Below are positions 1-12,242 of a stretch of DNA of 64,000 nucleotides, in pieces; positions within the stretch are counted from its first letter, which is position 1, and every line of letters starts with the position of its first letter. The DNA is from Rutstroemia sp. NJR-2017a BVV2 (taxonomy: Eukaryota > Ascomycota > Leotiomycetes > Helotiales > Rutstroemiaceae): positions 62,001-126,000 of the forward strand of contig NJPS01000022.1 of the NCBI GenBank assembly GCA_002946415.1. Direction: 5' to 3'. The notes beneath the pieces are model-generated. The model did not search any database, was not told where the DNA came from, and was given only the letters and a program-made list of their open reading frames with translations. A program made the translations under genes and the position numbers.

Positions 1-336
1 GGGCGCAGTTGGGTGAGTAGGGGGTTTCTTTGTTGATTGGGGTGCGGGTTTTGGGAGGCGGATTTGAGGAGAGGAGGATGGTGGAAGAAAAGTAGAGCAT
101 AGCGGGGAAGCTTGTGATGGTAGAGGGGGCTAAGGGAAGAAGGATAGATGTGCAGCTATGAGTTGTGGATTTGTCGTGGAAAGAGAAGCTAACATATCAC
201 GCAAACAGGTTCCTTATGCTGCGACAGCGCCGAAGAAGCTAAGACTTTGATCCCCAGTTTACAAGACAAGATCAGTGACGATGATTTACAAGAGTTGTTG
301 GATGAGATTACGAAGTTGATGGGGTATGGAAATTAG
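1..336 (+). CDS. RPB4: RNA polymerase II subunit Rpb4, 3' end (partial)
   Basis: This is the C-terminal end of an Rpb4-family protein; the gene begins before the window. The last bases of an exon (1-12, encoding AQLG) are followed by a GTGAGT donor at 13 and a CAG acceptor ending at 208, giving a 196-nt intron. The final exon (209-336) continues SLCCDSAEEAKTLIPSL and ends in ISDDDLQELLDEI, then TAG at 334-336. The AQLGSL, EEAK-LIPSL and ISD-DLQELLDE motifs are characteristic of Rpb4, which pairs with Rpb7 to form the stalk of RNA polymerase II in the nucleus. The reading frame joins correctly across the intron (split Gly codon). Only about 46 residues are visible, but the match to the family is strong. 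Confidence 0.88.
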
Positions 337-1500
337 ACGGTTGTGCTGGTTTTGGGATTAGCGAAAAGGAAGGTGAACCAGGTGGCTGCTTGTTGCGGGG
401 GACGAAGGGGAAATGTGATGGTGATGGTGGATGTTGATGTACCGGATCCGGCTGTGGTGAAAAGAAAGAAACAAAACCAGAAGATACGAAAAACTATGTG
501 GGCCCTAGGGAGAAGGAGAGAGAAATCTTTGGTAGTTTGATGGAAAGAAGGAAAGAAGCAAGTAACGTTGATAGATAAGGCGTTCAGGGTCTCTGATTCA
601 ATATCACAAACACAAAACAGGAAAGGGGAAGCATTTTCTGGCGTTATTTGATATTTTTTTATCTTTGTTTCGCTTAGGGAGGGGGGAGATATGCAGAGGA
701 GAACCTCGTGAAAGGAGGTGTGATTGCGAAGAGGACGATGATATTCAGTTCGAATCTCATGAGCGAGATTAGGGTAGTAATGACAACGAGAAAGCCCAAA
801 AATAGGTAAAATACAATTAGTGTATTGGTTCGATAGAGCCCCTGCATCCGATTCTGCGCTTCATTTTTAGGCTTATGAGCCTCTTCCCATCCATATCGTT
901 CGGTTAAGCCATGGAATGAGAAAAGGGGACGAGTTCTGAAACACATATCTAGTTGAGCGTACGACGACCAGGTATAAGTTAATGCTACAGGACACATCGG
1001 TAGTGTTCGCACAAGGTCTCCTTGCTTACTGCACATCATTGCGTTAAAGAGACTTTCATGACTATGTTCATTTCAATTCCTATACCTTTACAAGCCAATT
1101 ATAATTCTAACATCCTGATGATGATCTTTCCGTCAATTCTCATTCCAGTTCATGGCCATGAAAATGCTCATCTCATTATACGCGTCCATATTCAATCAAG
1201 TCTTGTCTTCCGTGGTATCATTTCCCTGCCTTCTTCCTTCCGATGCAATAACCCGATAGAAATGCCAATAACTCCAAACTCATCCCCTTTCCCTGCCAGC
1301 TCTGTCATATGTACGTATGTGAGTGAGTGGCAGAGTTCCGATACTCATGTAAACACCTTTTATGCATAATCACTCCGTTCAGTTCAGCATTCCCTTCGCG
1401 GTGTTAATAATCCATTTGCCCCTCAGGCTTGCTTTTCCCTTCCCCATCCCCATGCTATACCTATCTCCTTTCCATTCCCTCCCTACACGCACCCTCCTCG
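337..1500. other. Intergenic region between convergent genes
   Basis: This stretch holds the 3' flanks of RPB4 and of the opposing membrane-protein gene. Several short frames are open, including one of about 120 codons on the minus strand with a hydrophobic segment. None has a recognisable domain or a convincing start context, so I call no gene here. Confidence 0.6.
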
Positions 1501-3370
1501 CTATCCCCTCCCCAAATCAGGTGTCCTCCCATACGCAGTACTCGTCCCCATTGAACTCACGCTCTCTCGCGCGGCCTGATTATTTCCGCTGTGTGGATAT
1601 TGTTCCCGCAGGCCCGATGCTCCCACGTATTGATTAGTATTATTCCGGTTCTGAACTACTTCTGGATACTCCGGATACGGCGGTTGTTGTTGCTCCTGAC
1701 GATACTGTTGGTACTGATGGGGCATAGAGTTTGAATAAGAAGAATCGAGTGATGCGTATGCATTGTACATTTGATTCTGTTGTGGAACATCAGGAGACGC
1801 GGAATGAGAGCGAGAATGAGACGCAGAAGCAGACGGAGATGGCTCAAGACCCAACGCGATAGGAATAGAGTGAGCTGACGCATTGCGTGCTAAGCCGTCT
1901 GCATTGCTTTTTCCTTTTCCTTTTCCTTTCCCTTTTCCGTTTCTGCTTCCTGATCTTTCATATTGATGCGGGTTCGGATATTGAAATTGCGGAGCTGGAT
2001 ACTGTTGGTGCTTCTGTTTCTGGCTTGGATAGCGTTGTGTTTGTGATGATGACGCAGGAAGCATGGGCATTGTTTCGCCGTTTCCGTAGCCTCTTGTACC
2101 GTCGCTGCTGCTTGCGCTTTCGCCCCCATTCTGCAAACTCTCCCATCGACGATGTTCCTGTATGCTCTTCTTCCATCCGGGCATCAACACACTAGCTGGA
2201 GGAGATCTCCAACTCTCCCTAGCCTGTCCCTGCGCATATGATTGACCAGGTGTACTCATAGGACTTGGTCTTCCATCGTCAGAATCCATCTCGGACACCC
2301 TCTGATACTGATGCACAGCAACCGGCATAGCATCAATCGGCTTCCCATCCAACTCACTAATAGTGAATCCTTCATTGGGAATATACGCAGGACGAGTACT
2401 TGCGACGCCGGGAAGGGGGTGAAAGGCTGGGTGCGAGGATTCAGGAGGTGGTGTAAGACCGGATTTTTCGGGATCCGTGTCATGAAGGGGACTTGAATCT
2501 GGGGACATTGTCCGCTGGATTTGGTCTTGGAGTTGTGGAGAGGCGTGAGTGTTTGTTATGGTTGGGATTGGTGTGCTGGGATTAGTTGTTCCGGTGTGGT
2601 AGCCTTTTCGAGAGTTAGCATGCCTTGTTACAGTTGAACGGTATATATAAAATAGAAAACTTACGTCCACCAAACGGAGCAAAAACATCCTCCAACACAC
2701 TTCTCCTCCTACTATCGATACTACTGGGTGTCTGGGCAGCCTTCCCAGCCGGGTTAAAGAAAGTGAAAGCTGGAGAAGGTGGCTGAATGAGTTGTCTATT
2801 CTGCTTCTTCTTTTGCCTTCTTCGGAAACAAAAGAATCCCATAATTGCAAGTAAAATAAGCGCAACACCTCCGGCTGCCGAGCCAACTATAATTGGTACA
2901 TTATTTGATGATTTTGGCACCGAGGAAGCGACAGGCGATGTCGTTGATGCTAGATTTGCTGTCGGACGTGAACTTTGAGAAACGGTGGTGACCTGACTTA
3001 TACTCGGCGACGAACTGATTATCTGTAACGTAGATTGCACGGCAAAGGTTGCAGTAGGAGAATTTGACGTGGATTTTGAGAGAGTAGGAGTATTCGACGT
3101 CGATTTTTGGGAAGAAGTCTGATTAGGAGAATTCGACGTGGAGGTCGTTTTTGTAGAAGAACTCGTTCTCGTCGTCGTTGTCGTACTCGTCGCGGCACCT
3201 ACTGCAGCTGTTGAATCATCCGGGCAGTTGTCTAGCTGACATGCGTCTACTGAACAACATCCCTGGAAGTTATTCGCACCGCACACATACCATTGCTGGC
3301 CCGAATTACATTCTTGTGAATCTCGTTGTGTGAGGAGATCACGATTGAAGGAGAAGGATTCGAGATACAT
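1501..3370 (-). CDS. Single-pass mucin-like membrane protein with Cys-rich ectodomain
   Basis: Two exons, 3370-2665 and 2603-1501, encode 602 residues; the intron has a GTAAGT donor and the junction reads FGGR-YHTGTT. Residues 21-49 hold a cysteine-rich motif with Cys at 21, 30, 38, 39, 44 and 49 (NNFQGCCSVDAC core). A Ser/Thr-rich stalk (about 52-155) follows, likely O-glycosylated, with repeated STSN/SPT blocks. One transmembrane helix lies at about 158-182, followed by the basic stop-transfer RRRQKKK. A long, low-complexity cytoplasmic tail (about 183-602), rich in Gln, Ser and Tyr, contains a GKGKGKGKGK run. There is no classical signal peptide at the chosen start. The architecture resembles fungal cell-wall sensors such as Mid2/WSC types, but the ectodomain is not a canonical WSC domain. 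A sensor or adhesin role is inferred. Confidence 0.75.
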
Positions 3371-6256
3371 TGTGAGGAGTTGGTTGGTTGGATGGTGGAA
3401 TGAAAGCGGATGTGTCGAATTATCGCGTCTTCTTCACTTTTCGGAGCGACTTGGAGATGGTTGACCGATGTAGTCGACAATTGCAAACGAGAGACTTCAA
3501 CGATGAGGCAATTGGAGATGTATCATGGTAAAATTGTCGAGAAACAGGCATTGGACAGAGGAAATCAAGAAGACATGACGGCACCGAACCTCTAAGTCTA
3601 TCTGTTCTAAAATTACTTTCTCTCGTGTTGTCAATCTCCCAGAGTGAATTAAAGAGCGAAAGGACCAAGAAGAAAAACTGAAAAAGTAAAAGAGGGTTGT
3701 AAGTATTAAGTAGAAGAAGTTTCGCGGGAGGCTTGCGGGATATCAGACAAAGTTGTGTAATCTAGACGCTCGCAGTTGCACCAGATATTGCCAGCATCAG
3801 AGATTGCCGAGCAGAGTTACTACCAACAAACACAAACACAAACAGACGGCCCGTGTAAGTGTTTGGAGATGTTTTGCCAAGTTTATGAGCGGATGATGTA
3901 GAGCAGAAGGGTCGGGGAGGAGGTCAACAAGGCTGTGAATATGGAACTTGGTAGTGATGTAGAGTGGGCATGAGGAAAGATTGACTTAGATAGTTGGTCG
4001 TTTGTTCTATCACGGCCTCTTTAAAGGTCTGACTGAGATGGAATTATACTATACTGTGGACCTACACGGCTTCTTTCCGGTGAGTGAGCACACGAGTGAG
4101 CGAGGATGCCTCTCTCTCTTCATTTTCGTATCGATGCAGCTGTGCCTCTCTCTCTCAAAGAAGGCGTATTGCAGATGCATGATATCAATGATACCAACCA
4201 ATGAGAACGTTCCATTCTCGTTCAAGGGATAGGTCGAGTGTAACATCGTGATATTGTAGGTTGCGATTTGTGTTACGCACAGCCCCACGATGTGGTTTAA
4301 CCTTAGTCGAATTGCAATGAAGTTGGAAAAGGCAGCAACCTTAGCTAATTCCCCGCCATACAACCGCCATAAAACTGTGCGAAACAATAATACAAACTAA
4401 ACCTTATTAAGCAGTTCCACAAGCCAGCGGCTAAAATGATTGGCTCTCCTTACTCGAAAATAGAAAACCGTACCCCTTGCCTCTCGTTTAATCCGAAAAT
4501 ACATCGGCTCGTTCTTTTTCCTTTTCCTGCGCCCGCACCAAATATTGATCTGAGCCTCAATTCCTTCCATGACAATGAACCTCGCTCGGATGATATGAAC
4601 ATGAGGGGTTGTGTATTTCGATTCTTGTATTGGTATGAGATATAAAAGAGGTAGCAGCGTCTCTCTGCTTATCTTATAGAGTTACGAGCAGGCGCTCTCT
4701 GTCACTTCCGATCTTCGTCGACCGCGGGTCGCTTTGCGTCTCATCCGGTCGATTCAGATCCACTTGACAACGTCAGGTAGATTAGATCACCGAGCATGCA
4801 GCTGCATATATGTAACAATGTATTCTTGAATACATGTCTCTCCAACAATAACTCCACCTCATGAAATCACATAGATTAATGCTCTATCGTATTCTCTGAT
4901 AAGATGTTACCTCGCCCGAGACATACGTCTACATTTACAATGACTTCGCTCAAGGTGCCCGGCGCCGACTTCAAAGCCGAAAAAGCTAACACCACCAAAT
5001 CCCAGCCAACCAACCACCAACCAACACCCCCTCCACGCACAAGCTATCCCAGCACAGCAACTCTCGTCCGGAAAAGCCAAAAAGTAGGCTTAGTCGATCG
5101 ACAATCCCTCCCTCCCTCCCGAGTCCCTACCGGCGCTTGAACCCACCGAGTACGCCACAACCAAATCCCTCCCAACCTTCCAATACCCGCGTGGCTGACA
5201 TGAGCTCATTGGGCGCAGCAGCCAACAACAACAACTGCTCTAGATCGGATGCGTGCAGATAGATACAAGTAGTTATACAGCATAAAAATCTCATAGTACC
5301 GTACTTCGTATACCATGCTAACCTTCACACACACACATACTACAACTGCGCGTTACCGAATCGAACTGGTAAAGACACCAGAGCAGAGCACGAGCAACAT
5401 CCACATCCAAAAGGCCATCCTTCCTCTTCTATGAAACATATTCCAAGCTCGCCATCATCATGCTTACTGTTCTGATTCTGATACAATCCTATGCAACATG
5501 ACATCTGCCCAAACGCGCGCACAGCGGATATAAATGACGTAAGAAGAACGCGAGCCGCAGAGGCCAAGCGCGGTCTCGAGAGTTTGGTCCAACCTACCAA
5601 GACTGATCCCACATTACCCCCTCGCATGAACTGATCATTCATTCAGTCTCTTTAGTGAGTGAGATATATGGGTTAAGACTATTTCTTGTTCCTATCCATA
5701 TCCATATTCTCACTATCTTAGCAAAGCCAAAGCAAGTCAAGCCCGTCTCAACTGGATCCGACATACTATCTACCGAAGGCAATTTTCTTCTCGTCAGCAG
5801 GAAAACCTATCAATAACCTCCGAAGTGCCCTTTCCCATCAGTTTCCATATCCATCCATCCATCCATCCATATTAACGCCATCCTTGTCCCAAATCAAGCC
5901 AGTGCACAATCCCATTAACTTCCTTGATCAAAGTCCCAGAACAAATCAGATCACAACCCTCGCAAAACAACGAACGCCATTTGCTCACTCTGATGTAGCA
6001 AGGCTACGGAAGTAATATCCAATGTACGCCATGCTCTTTCAACTAGCCAGCCAGCCATCCAGATAGTTAGACCAGATACAATGCCCCTTGCTTCTAAACG
6101 GGACGAGAAATAGAACTAAACGCCGTGTATGAATGTTGCTCTGTGTCGTAAATCCATTATTGTGGCCGTTAAAAAATTATGTTATAAACCACTACGTTTT
6201 ATTCTCTGCACTAGAATCAGTAAATTGTCATTGGCAAAATGATGGAGACCTTCGAC
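3371..6256. other. Intergenic region, no gene recognised
   Basis: About 2.9 kb lies between the start of the membrane-protein gene and the 3' end of the E2-like gene. It contains CT-rich tracts near 4105-4160, a short CCAT tetranucleotide run near 5853-5871 and an ACACAC run near 5328. Frames of 60-110 codons occur on both strands but have no recognisable motif. Nothing else is supported. Confidence 0.55.
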
Positions 6257-7988
6257 TCACTCCATGCTTCTCTGAACCGATCTTCGTAGTTTTCGGTTGT
6301 ATACTTTTTTGTCATCTACGGATCCCCAAAAAAGCTTCGATGCTTCCGGATTCACAAGTGTTCTCGGATCATACGGTGGTGAAACCTCCTCAAGGGCCTC
6401 AATGATAGCTTCAATATGTGATTTGGCATCATCGACTCGTTTAGCAGTGTAACAAGGCGTACCATCCGCTCCAATTCGATGGTGGAATAATGGCGTCTCA
6501 AATCGAGCTCTTGGTTGTTCTTCTGGAAATCTAGGACTGAAGAAAACCTTGATGCGGAACAAACCACCATCTAGGTTTGTCATTGGCCTACCGAAATATG
6601 TGAGGTTCCAAACGAAAGGATTTTTGTCTTCCAGTTCAATATCGAGGGTAACAGATTTGTCTTTCTTGTATGCTTCCACAACTTGCTCGAACTGACGCTG
6701 TAGATTGGCAGCGACACCACTTTCCTTCTGCATTGAGATTTTACCTTCGGTAGCCCAATGAGCCGTCTCGGCATCCAGTGTTTTGCGTATAAGCTTTAGA
6801 CGCCTTTCTAACTCAGTATAATTGAACTTTCCATCCATGCAGTTCCCGGTGCATTCGAAAGGCATTCGGGTGAATGACTGGCCATCGGTAACATCTTTCC
6901 TTGCCTTTTCAATAGCCAAAAGATATGAATCGTAGTACCAGAGGAATCGACGCTTGCACAAGTCTTTGAAGGGCTCAAAAGATATCGAGGACTCGTCGTT
7001 TAAGTCTTTATCCATATCGCCATCCTCCTCATCGCTGCTTGGCATCATATATGGCTGGACTGTTCCCGCAGGAGATATTTTAAGGTAATCTTCGAGGCGC
7101 TGAATGACTGAGACACGAAGAGTTTCATGACGGATCTGCCAACAGAATTAGCATGGCTCTAAAAATTGCTTTCGCCAAACCACACCTTTGCGACATAGTC
7201 TTTTTGGAATTTTTTGTCCGACTCATCATTTGCAAGTTCAAAACCTGGTTCGTTTTCATATGGATTCGTCGACATCAGACTTTGTATGGAAATCAAAATC
7301 GACTCGAGACCTTGCGCAGATGACCATTCTTCTCCACGTTCACCACGCCATGTACTACCACACTGTCAGTGACTCATTTATGCATTCGATTCGCAGACAA
7401 TAAATACCCTAGGATAGATCTATTCAAATCAGCAGTGTTCAAAGGTGGGTTCAAATGGGGGAAACATACAAACAAACTTTACCCTGGGAGTATATGTTTG
7501 GATTGAATCGACATCTTCCACCATTTGTGGTAGTTGCTACAACACTAGGTGCCTTGCCTGGGTAATCTAGACCGCATCGTCAGCCAACAGTTGGATTCAA
7601 CCTGGAGATATCTGAGGATCTGACCTCTACCGAACTTGACGGCAAACTATTGTACTTTCAGCAAGCCATGCGCAACCAAGTTCAATGAACCAAACTTACC
7701 TCAAAGAAACCGAACTCGTAAGGCGTGTCTGAAGGACCAATAATGATTGCTCTAACGCTTCTAACGTCAATATCTCGACATGCGACCGCGAGAGCTGTAT
7801 TGGCAGAATTGTTAATATTAGGCTATAAACGGTAGCACGCCGCGACGTGAACATATATTGACTAACATAAGTCTGAGCCTCTCTGAAGATCCGCCAACTC
7901 CTGCAACTAAGTGTCAGCCTTGCGTTTCGCAGAGAGCTGCTTGTGAATAAACTACCTTCGCAATCCGAATAACGGAGTGATTCGACAT
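6257..7988 (-). CDS. UBE2Z-like ubiquitin-conjugating protein with a second UBC-like domain
   Basis: Eight exons fit: 7988-7956, 7906-7867, 7794-7700, 7646-7625, 7566-7470, 7419-7408 (12 nt), 7354-7186 and 7135-6257. They encode 448 residues. The first domain (about 10-150) is a canonical E2 fold with [11 protein letters not shown], a catalytic-loop asparagine in FNPNIYSQG and the active-site cysteine in KVCLSILGTW. It continues with [18 protein letters not shown] and NPYENEPG, which most resembles the UBE2Z/BIRC6-type E2 group. The C-terminal half (about 300-447) is a second UBC-like fold: [18 protein letters not shown], then [18 protein letters not shown], then a cysteine in [10 protein letters not shown], but with FHHRI in place of HPN. 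An acidic linker (SSDEEDGDM) precedes it. Known E2s form thioesters with ubiquitin through that cysteine. Whether the second domain is catalytic is unknown. Confidence 0.85.
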
Positions 7989-10900
7989 AATGGGTGAAAA
8001 ATGTGATCAGTTCGTTGAGTGATCCGATTTCTGTAGATGATTTAATTGATTCAGAACTTCAAATGGTTTCCATGAAGTTGGTGCACGATGGAGGGTGAAA
8101 TTAATTACAGAAGTTCTTGGGGTGGGGAGTGGGGTTTCGAACTTTGGGATGCGGAAGAAGTAGCCAGCAATAAAGCGATCTAAGCCAGCGAATTAATCTA
8201 CTTAGGGTTAAGCTTGATTTAGGAGTCTACATGAGGCTGAACCGTTCACCACATGGCAAAATTGCAGGTGCTGAATATATATCTCGACTTCACTCTACAA
8301 CGAACTGTCACAAGTAAATTAGGAGATCTGATTCTACACTATCGCAATGTCGTCCAAAATATAGAGGAATAACCTTTGCCATCAATTTTAGCCCGCAGTT
8401 TTCTGCGCGCCCGGAGAGGTTTCTCTACTATTTCATCGTTTGCTCTGCTTGTGCGTAGCCTGCGACCAAATGCAACGTTCAGAAAGACGGGCATGTCTCC
8501 GAGTAGTAGATACATGGATCCAATGAATTGACTGCGATGTTCGTATGAACCTCTGCATATCCAAACCGAAGCTCGACTTCGTGCATCACATTCATTCCGT
8601 CATTGACGGTGTCGATCCCTCTTCTATCTCCCCATACGTTATTTAGTTCATATCCTCGATGTCTCATTATTTAGTCCGTGTTTAACGGTTCCAGCGATAA
8701 TATCGGTGGAGCTCCTGTCGAAGAATTGTCATACCAAGTGAACATATGTCTACTGCATAAGGGTCACTTTTCTTAGTGCTATTAGCGGAGAATTTCTCTG
8801 GAGCCATCACCTCGCAGTTTCTGGAACTCCATCCCAGTGTATAGATGCTCATGAGTGTTATAACAGGCGTAGAAGTTGACGAAGAAACCGGAGCACTTCG
8901 GTTACTGTTTAGTGATGGGGTGTTTGGACGCTTGCATGGGGGCCATAACTAACCTTGTTCTGAGTGAAATTGCCATTCAAGAGGGAGACGCTAGATCATA
9001 CAACCGATGAGCTTGAGACATCGCAGAGGACTGCAGATCACTCATGCTCCTCATAAAAAGAACAGCCAAACCACAAATAAATATTCCATTGAAACAAGAT
9101 ACGTGAGTGATACGTGAGTATGGCGATGGTAATTCCATCGAACTTAGCAATCCGGTCCGATCTACGTGCGGAAACAACTAGCATTACTATCCCATCAAGA
9201 CTTAAACTGGCCACCTCAACGATCAAGAAATTGAAGACTTCCATGACACCACAATGCGTGGCTGTAATGGCTACTAGAAATAGCTCGTCGGGCGCTGTTT
9301 TGAACTTCATTCTTGATGGGATTGGTTCTCAACATCGTTTGTAATTTCCAGTCGTGGCGGGTGTTCTGGACCTAGCTGGTAGATTAAAGCATGATGAGCG
9401 GGATACCTTTGGACTACTCTCTTGCAAAGAATTTCTCGTAGGTATGAATGCATTGGAGCCCGAGTGGCTTGTCGACTTCGCCCTGGCCTTCGCCCTGGCC
9501 TTCACCGTGCCATCGAAACTCCCTAGCCGACAAAATCTGCAATATTCTCTTTGCGATGCTACCACTTAGATCCCCCTTTCTTTGATTACCGCAATACAGT
9601 AGCCAACGCTGTCGGACATGTTCATATCTTCGGCTCCGTCCTCAAAAACCTTTGCCCTGAGTCCCTAATCAGCTTCGACACGACCAGCGAAGTGCAGTCA
9701 CCCGCAATATATCCGGGTTGCTTGAGGACTTCGAAGAGACTTGGCGCAGTCGAGAAGAATAAGTATTGCTACCCGACGAGAAAATGATCCCACACTTGAG
9801 ACGACTATTTCATGCAGCATGGTATATACAGTCCAGGGGTATGCCTTCTTGCAACTGGCTTCTGGAAAAACTCTGTCTATTATGACGCAGAAGACGAACC
9901 ACCCTTGAATACTTTGTTCTCCGGTTACCACTAGAATTTTCTCCGCAGAAGTATCGCACTCGTTCATCCAAATATCTGGCAAGAGCACTTGCTGTCGATT
10001 ACAAGTTGATAGACCCCATAATTCATGGGTGATAAGTACACGAAACTTCGTGAGCCTTGCGTAACGTGTTTGGATCCGGGGAATGATAATTTCGGTGATG
10101 AAGAAGAATTCAGGGATGACGACGATATTCTCGGTTGAGCTTGATACATTAAAAAGGTAAGAACATTACCACAACTTCTCGACGTTCTGAGAAACTAACA
10201 TGGTACGGATAGTTCTCATCTTGAGTGAGCTCCACATGTAGATTATACTTCAAGTTTGCTTGTGCATAATGATAGCTTTGATTGGTGACGATGTTCGTGG
10301 ATTTCTCTCGGATTCAGTGTCGCATTGCAGTAGTTAGACGGAACTACCAGGGAAGACATTGTATATAAGCTTAATTATTCTGAGATCATGTCAAGGCTGA
10401 ACACTGGGTAAACTGTATCTAGAAACTTCTTCATCTCCCGTAGGTTTTTAAATAGGTGAGTCGCTACGGGTGTACTTTTCCGTATGGGGTCGAATTTGAA
10501 TGAATGAAGTCGATAAAAAGGGGGCCATGACCCACCCTCGCCTTTTGATAGCAGCCAACAGCTACAGCTAACTGATACAGGGTACAATGTGCATCTTATC
10601 TACCGGTAGATAGAGTTGTATACGAAGTAGCTGTCCCGGTAGATCTGGTTTCTACGATTCAGCCACATCCTTCCGTGTATCGTCTGGAAGAGTCAGAGTC
10701 GGCATCTCTGCACCAAGCTCGAGGGTTCCAGGAATTGTAAGGAATGCCAGTCCTAGGACTAAGGAATGTCTTCCACGATGATATCGAATCAAATCTACCC
10801 CAGGAATATCAATGGGGCCACGAGTTGAAGGGGTCTTTCAATCAGCCAATTAATCAACAATAAATTTAGATGTAATTTGTGACTTGAAATAGTCGGCTTC

Positions 10901-12242
10901 AGAGACCGAAAGATCCATGAATGTCTTGACCCTCCACCCTCTTTCCATTACCAGGGACGCACCTAGTTTTCTTACTGCTTGAAATGCAAATCTCCCTTTG
11001 ACTTATGTTATATTCGTATAGTCATACAGATTGAGAGGGTCCCGGGCGTCTATTGAATCAAGGTAAATAAGAATGACACGGAGAAGAACATGACATACAT
11101 TTCTGGACGTTGGAGAAATAAATTTTGGGGTTGCAGAAAACAAATTATTGGTGACCTGATCTTAGCATGTTTTATGCCATAAATCTAAGGCAAACAGGCC
11201 TAAAATACTAAAAGCTTGGTACTTTGGTACCTCCAAAACATCACTCCTAAAACTGGTGAAGCAAAGCATCCATATGAAATTGGCTCCCCCAATTCAGTCG
11301 TATCCATTTCCATTTCCTCTCAAAACCCTCTCCTCTACTCTACTTTACAACATTCGCATCGTCTTTCGAAAAAGGAAAAAGAAAAAAGAAATACAGATTC
11401 CAATCAAATTCAAATTAATATCTTCACTTTCGTTCTCTTCACAATTCAAATACAACTTGCCATAAAACCACGTTCATTAATGTAGAAACCGTTTCCTACC
11501 GATTTACACAGTACCTACACCACGACCTACTACGCAAGACTTATCTATTAGGAGGAACTTCAGAAAACCACCAAAAACATTCACACGATTCTTCAAGAGC
11601 TGCGCCATTGCCTTCGGTCGCGATTCTACCTTTCGAATCTACTGCCGAACCGAACTCCTCGAACTCTTCTCTGCGATATCCCTCCCAAGAAGTTAAACCC
11701 TACACACACCGCCGCCGACTTTCCTTGAAACCATCCATCTCACTTGTTTTCAAGTGCTTTGGGGATTTATTCCACGCGATTTCAACACTGTATCGACCAT
11801 AGGACTCGGGCTCAACATCTGCCAAAGTTTAGATCATCTCGGATTGATACATATTCTAGTAGAACGACTCGATATACAAGCGGGAAAAAAGGAGGTGGAA
11901 GGTCGCGAATTGTATCGATTTTGTTCCATGGTTCTCGTTTCAGGTTCTGCAGCCTGTATGTCCCTTGATCTTTAAGTCGCCGACATTTCGCACATGCAGA
12001 GGTCAATTGAGTGGAACCCTTGCGAGTCGACAAACGTCAGATTCTCGAGCAATTCAACCCCGACGATACGAGTGAATCAATCTGCAAGGGTCAAGATAGC
12101 ATCCAAATCAAATACAATCTACCACATTGGCGAACGCGATTCGAAGTGCTCGATTTAAGCACCCCCTTCACACAATCCCATCGCCATAATAGGGGTTTAC
12201 TAGGTCTGGAGTTAGTGGGTAACAACGGCTGATCAGCAAATA
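7989..12242. other. Gene-poor 4.2-kb region plus probable RhoGAP leader
   Basis: No protein family is recognisable on either strand between the E2-like gene and the RhoGAP start. Short open frames of up to about 95 codons occur, for example near 9040-9570 and 9700-9990. They lack domain motifs and consistent splice structure, so they may be decayed sequence. A 16-bp perfect palindrome lies at 10597-10612. The last 700 bases or so (about 11500-12242) precede the RhoGAP start codon and include several upstream ATGs. They probably form its promoter and a long 5' leader. Confidence 0.5.

Noticed and set aside
674..1039. Minus-strand frame of about 121 codons with a hydrophobic segment
   Set aside because: No family resemblance, poor composition, and it lies in the 3' flanks of two convergent genes.
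4902..5140. 78-codon plus-strand frame with Pro/Thr-rich peptide
   Set aside because: Low complexity, no conserved motif, no neighbouring exons.
9038..9988. Several 70-96-codon frames on both strands
   Set aside because: They have no recognisable motifs, no consistent splice structure joining them, and stops in every extended frame. They could be gene remnants, but I cannot identify any family.
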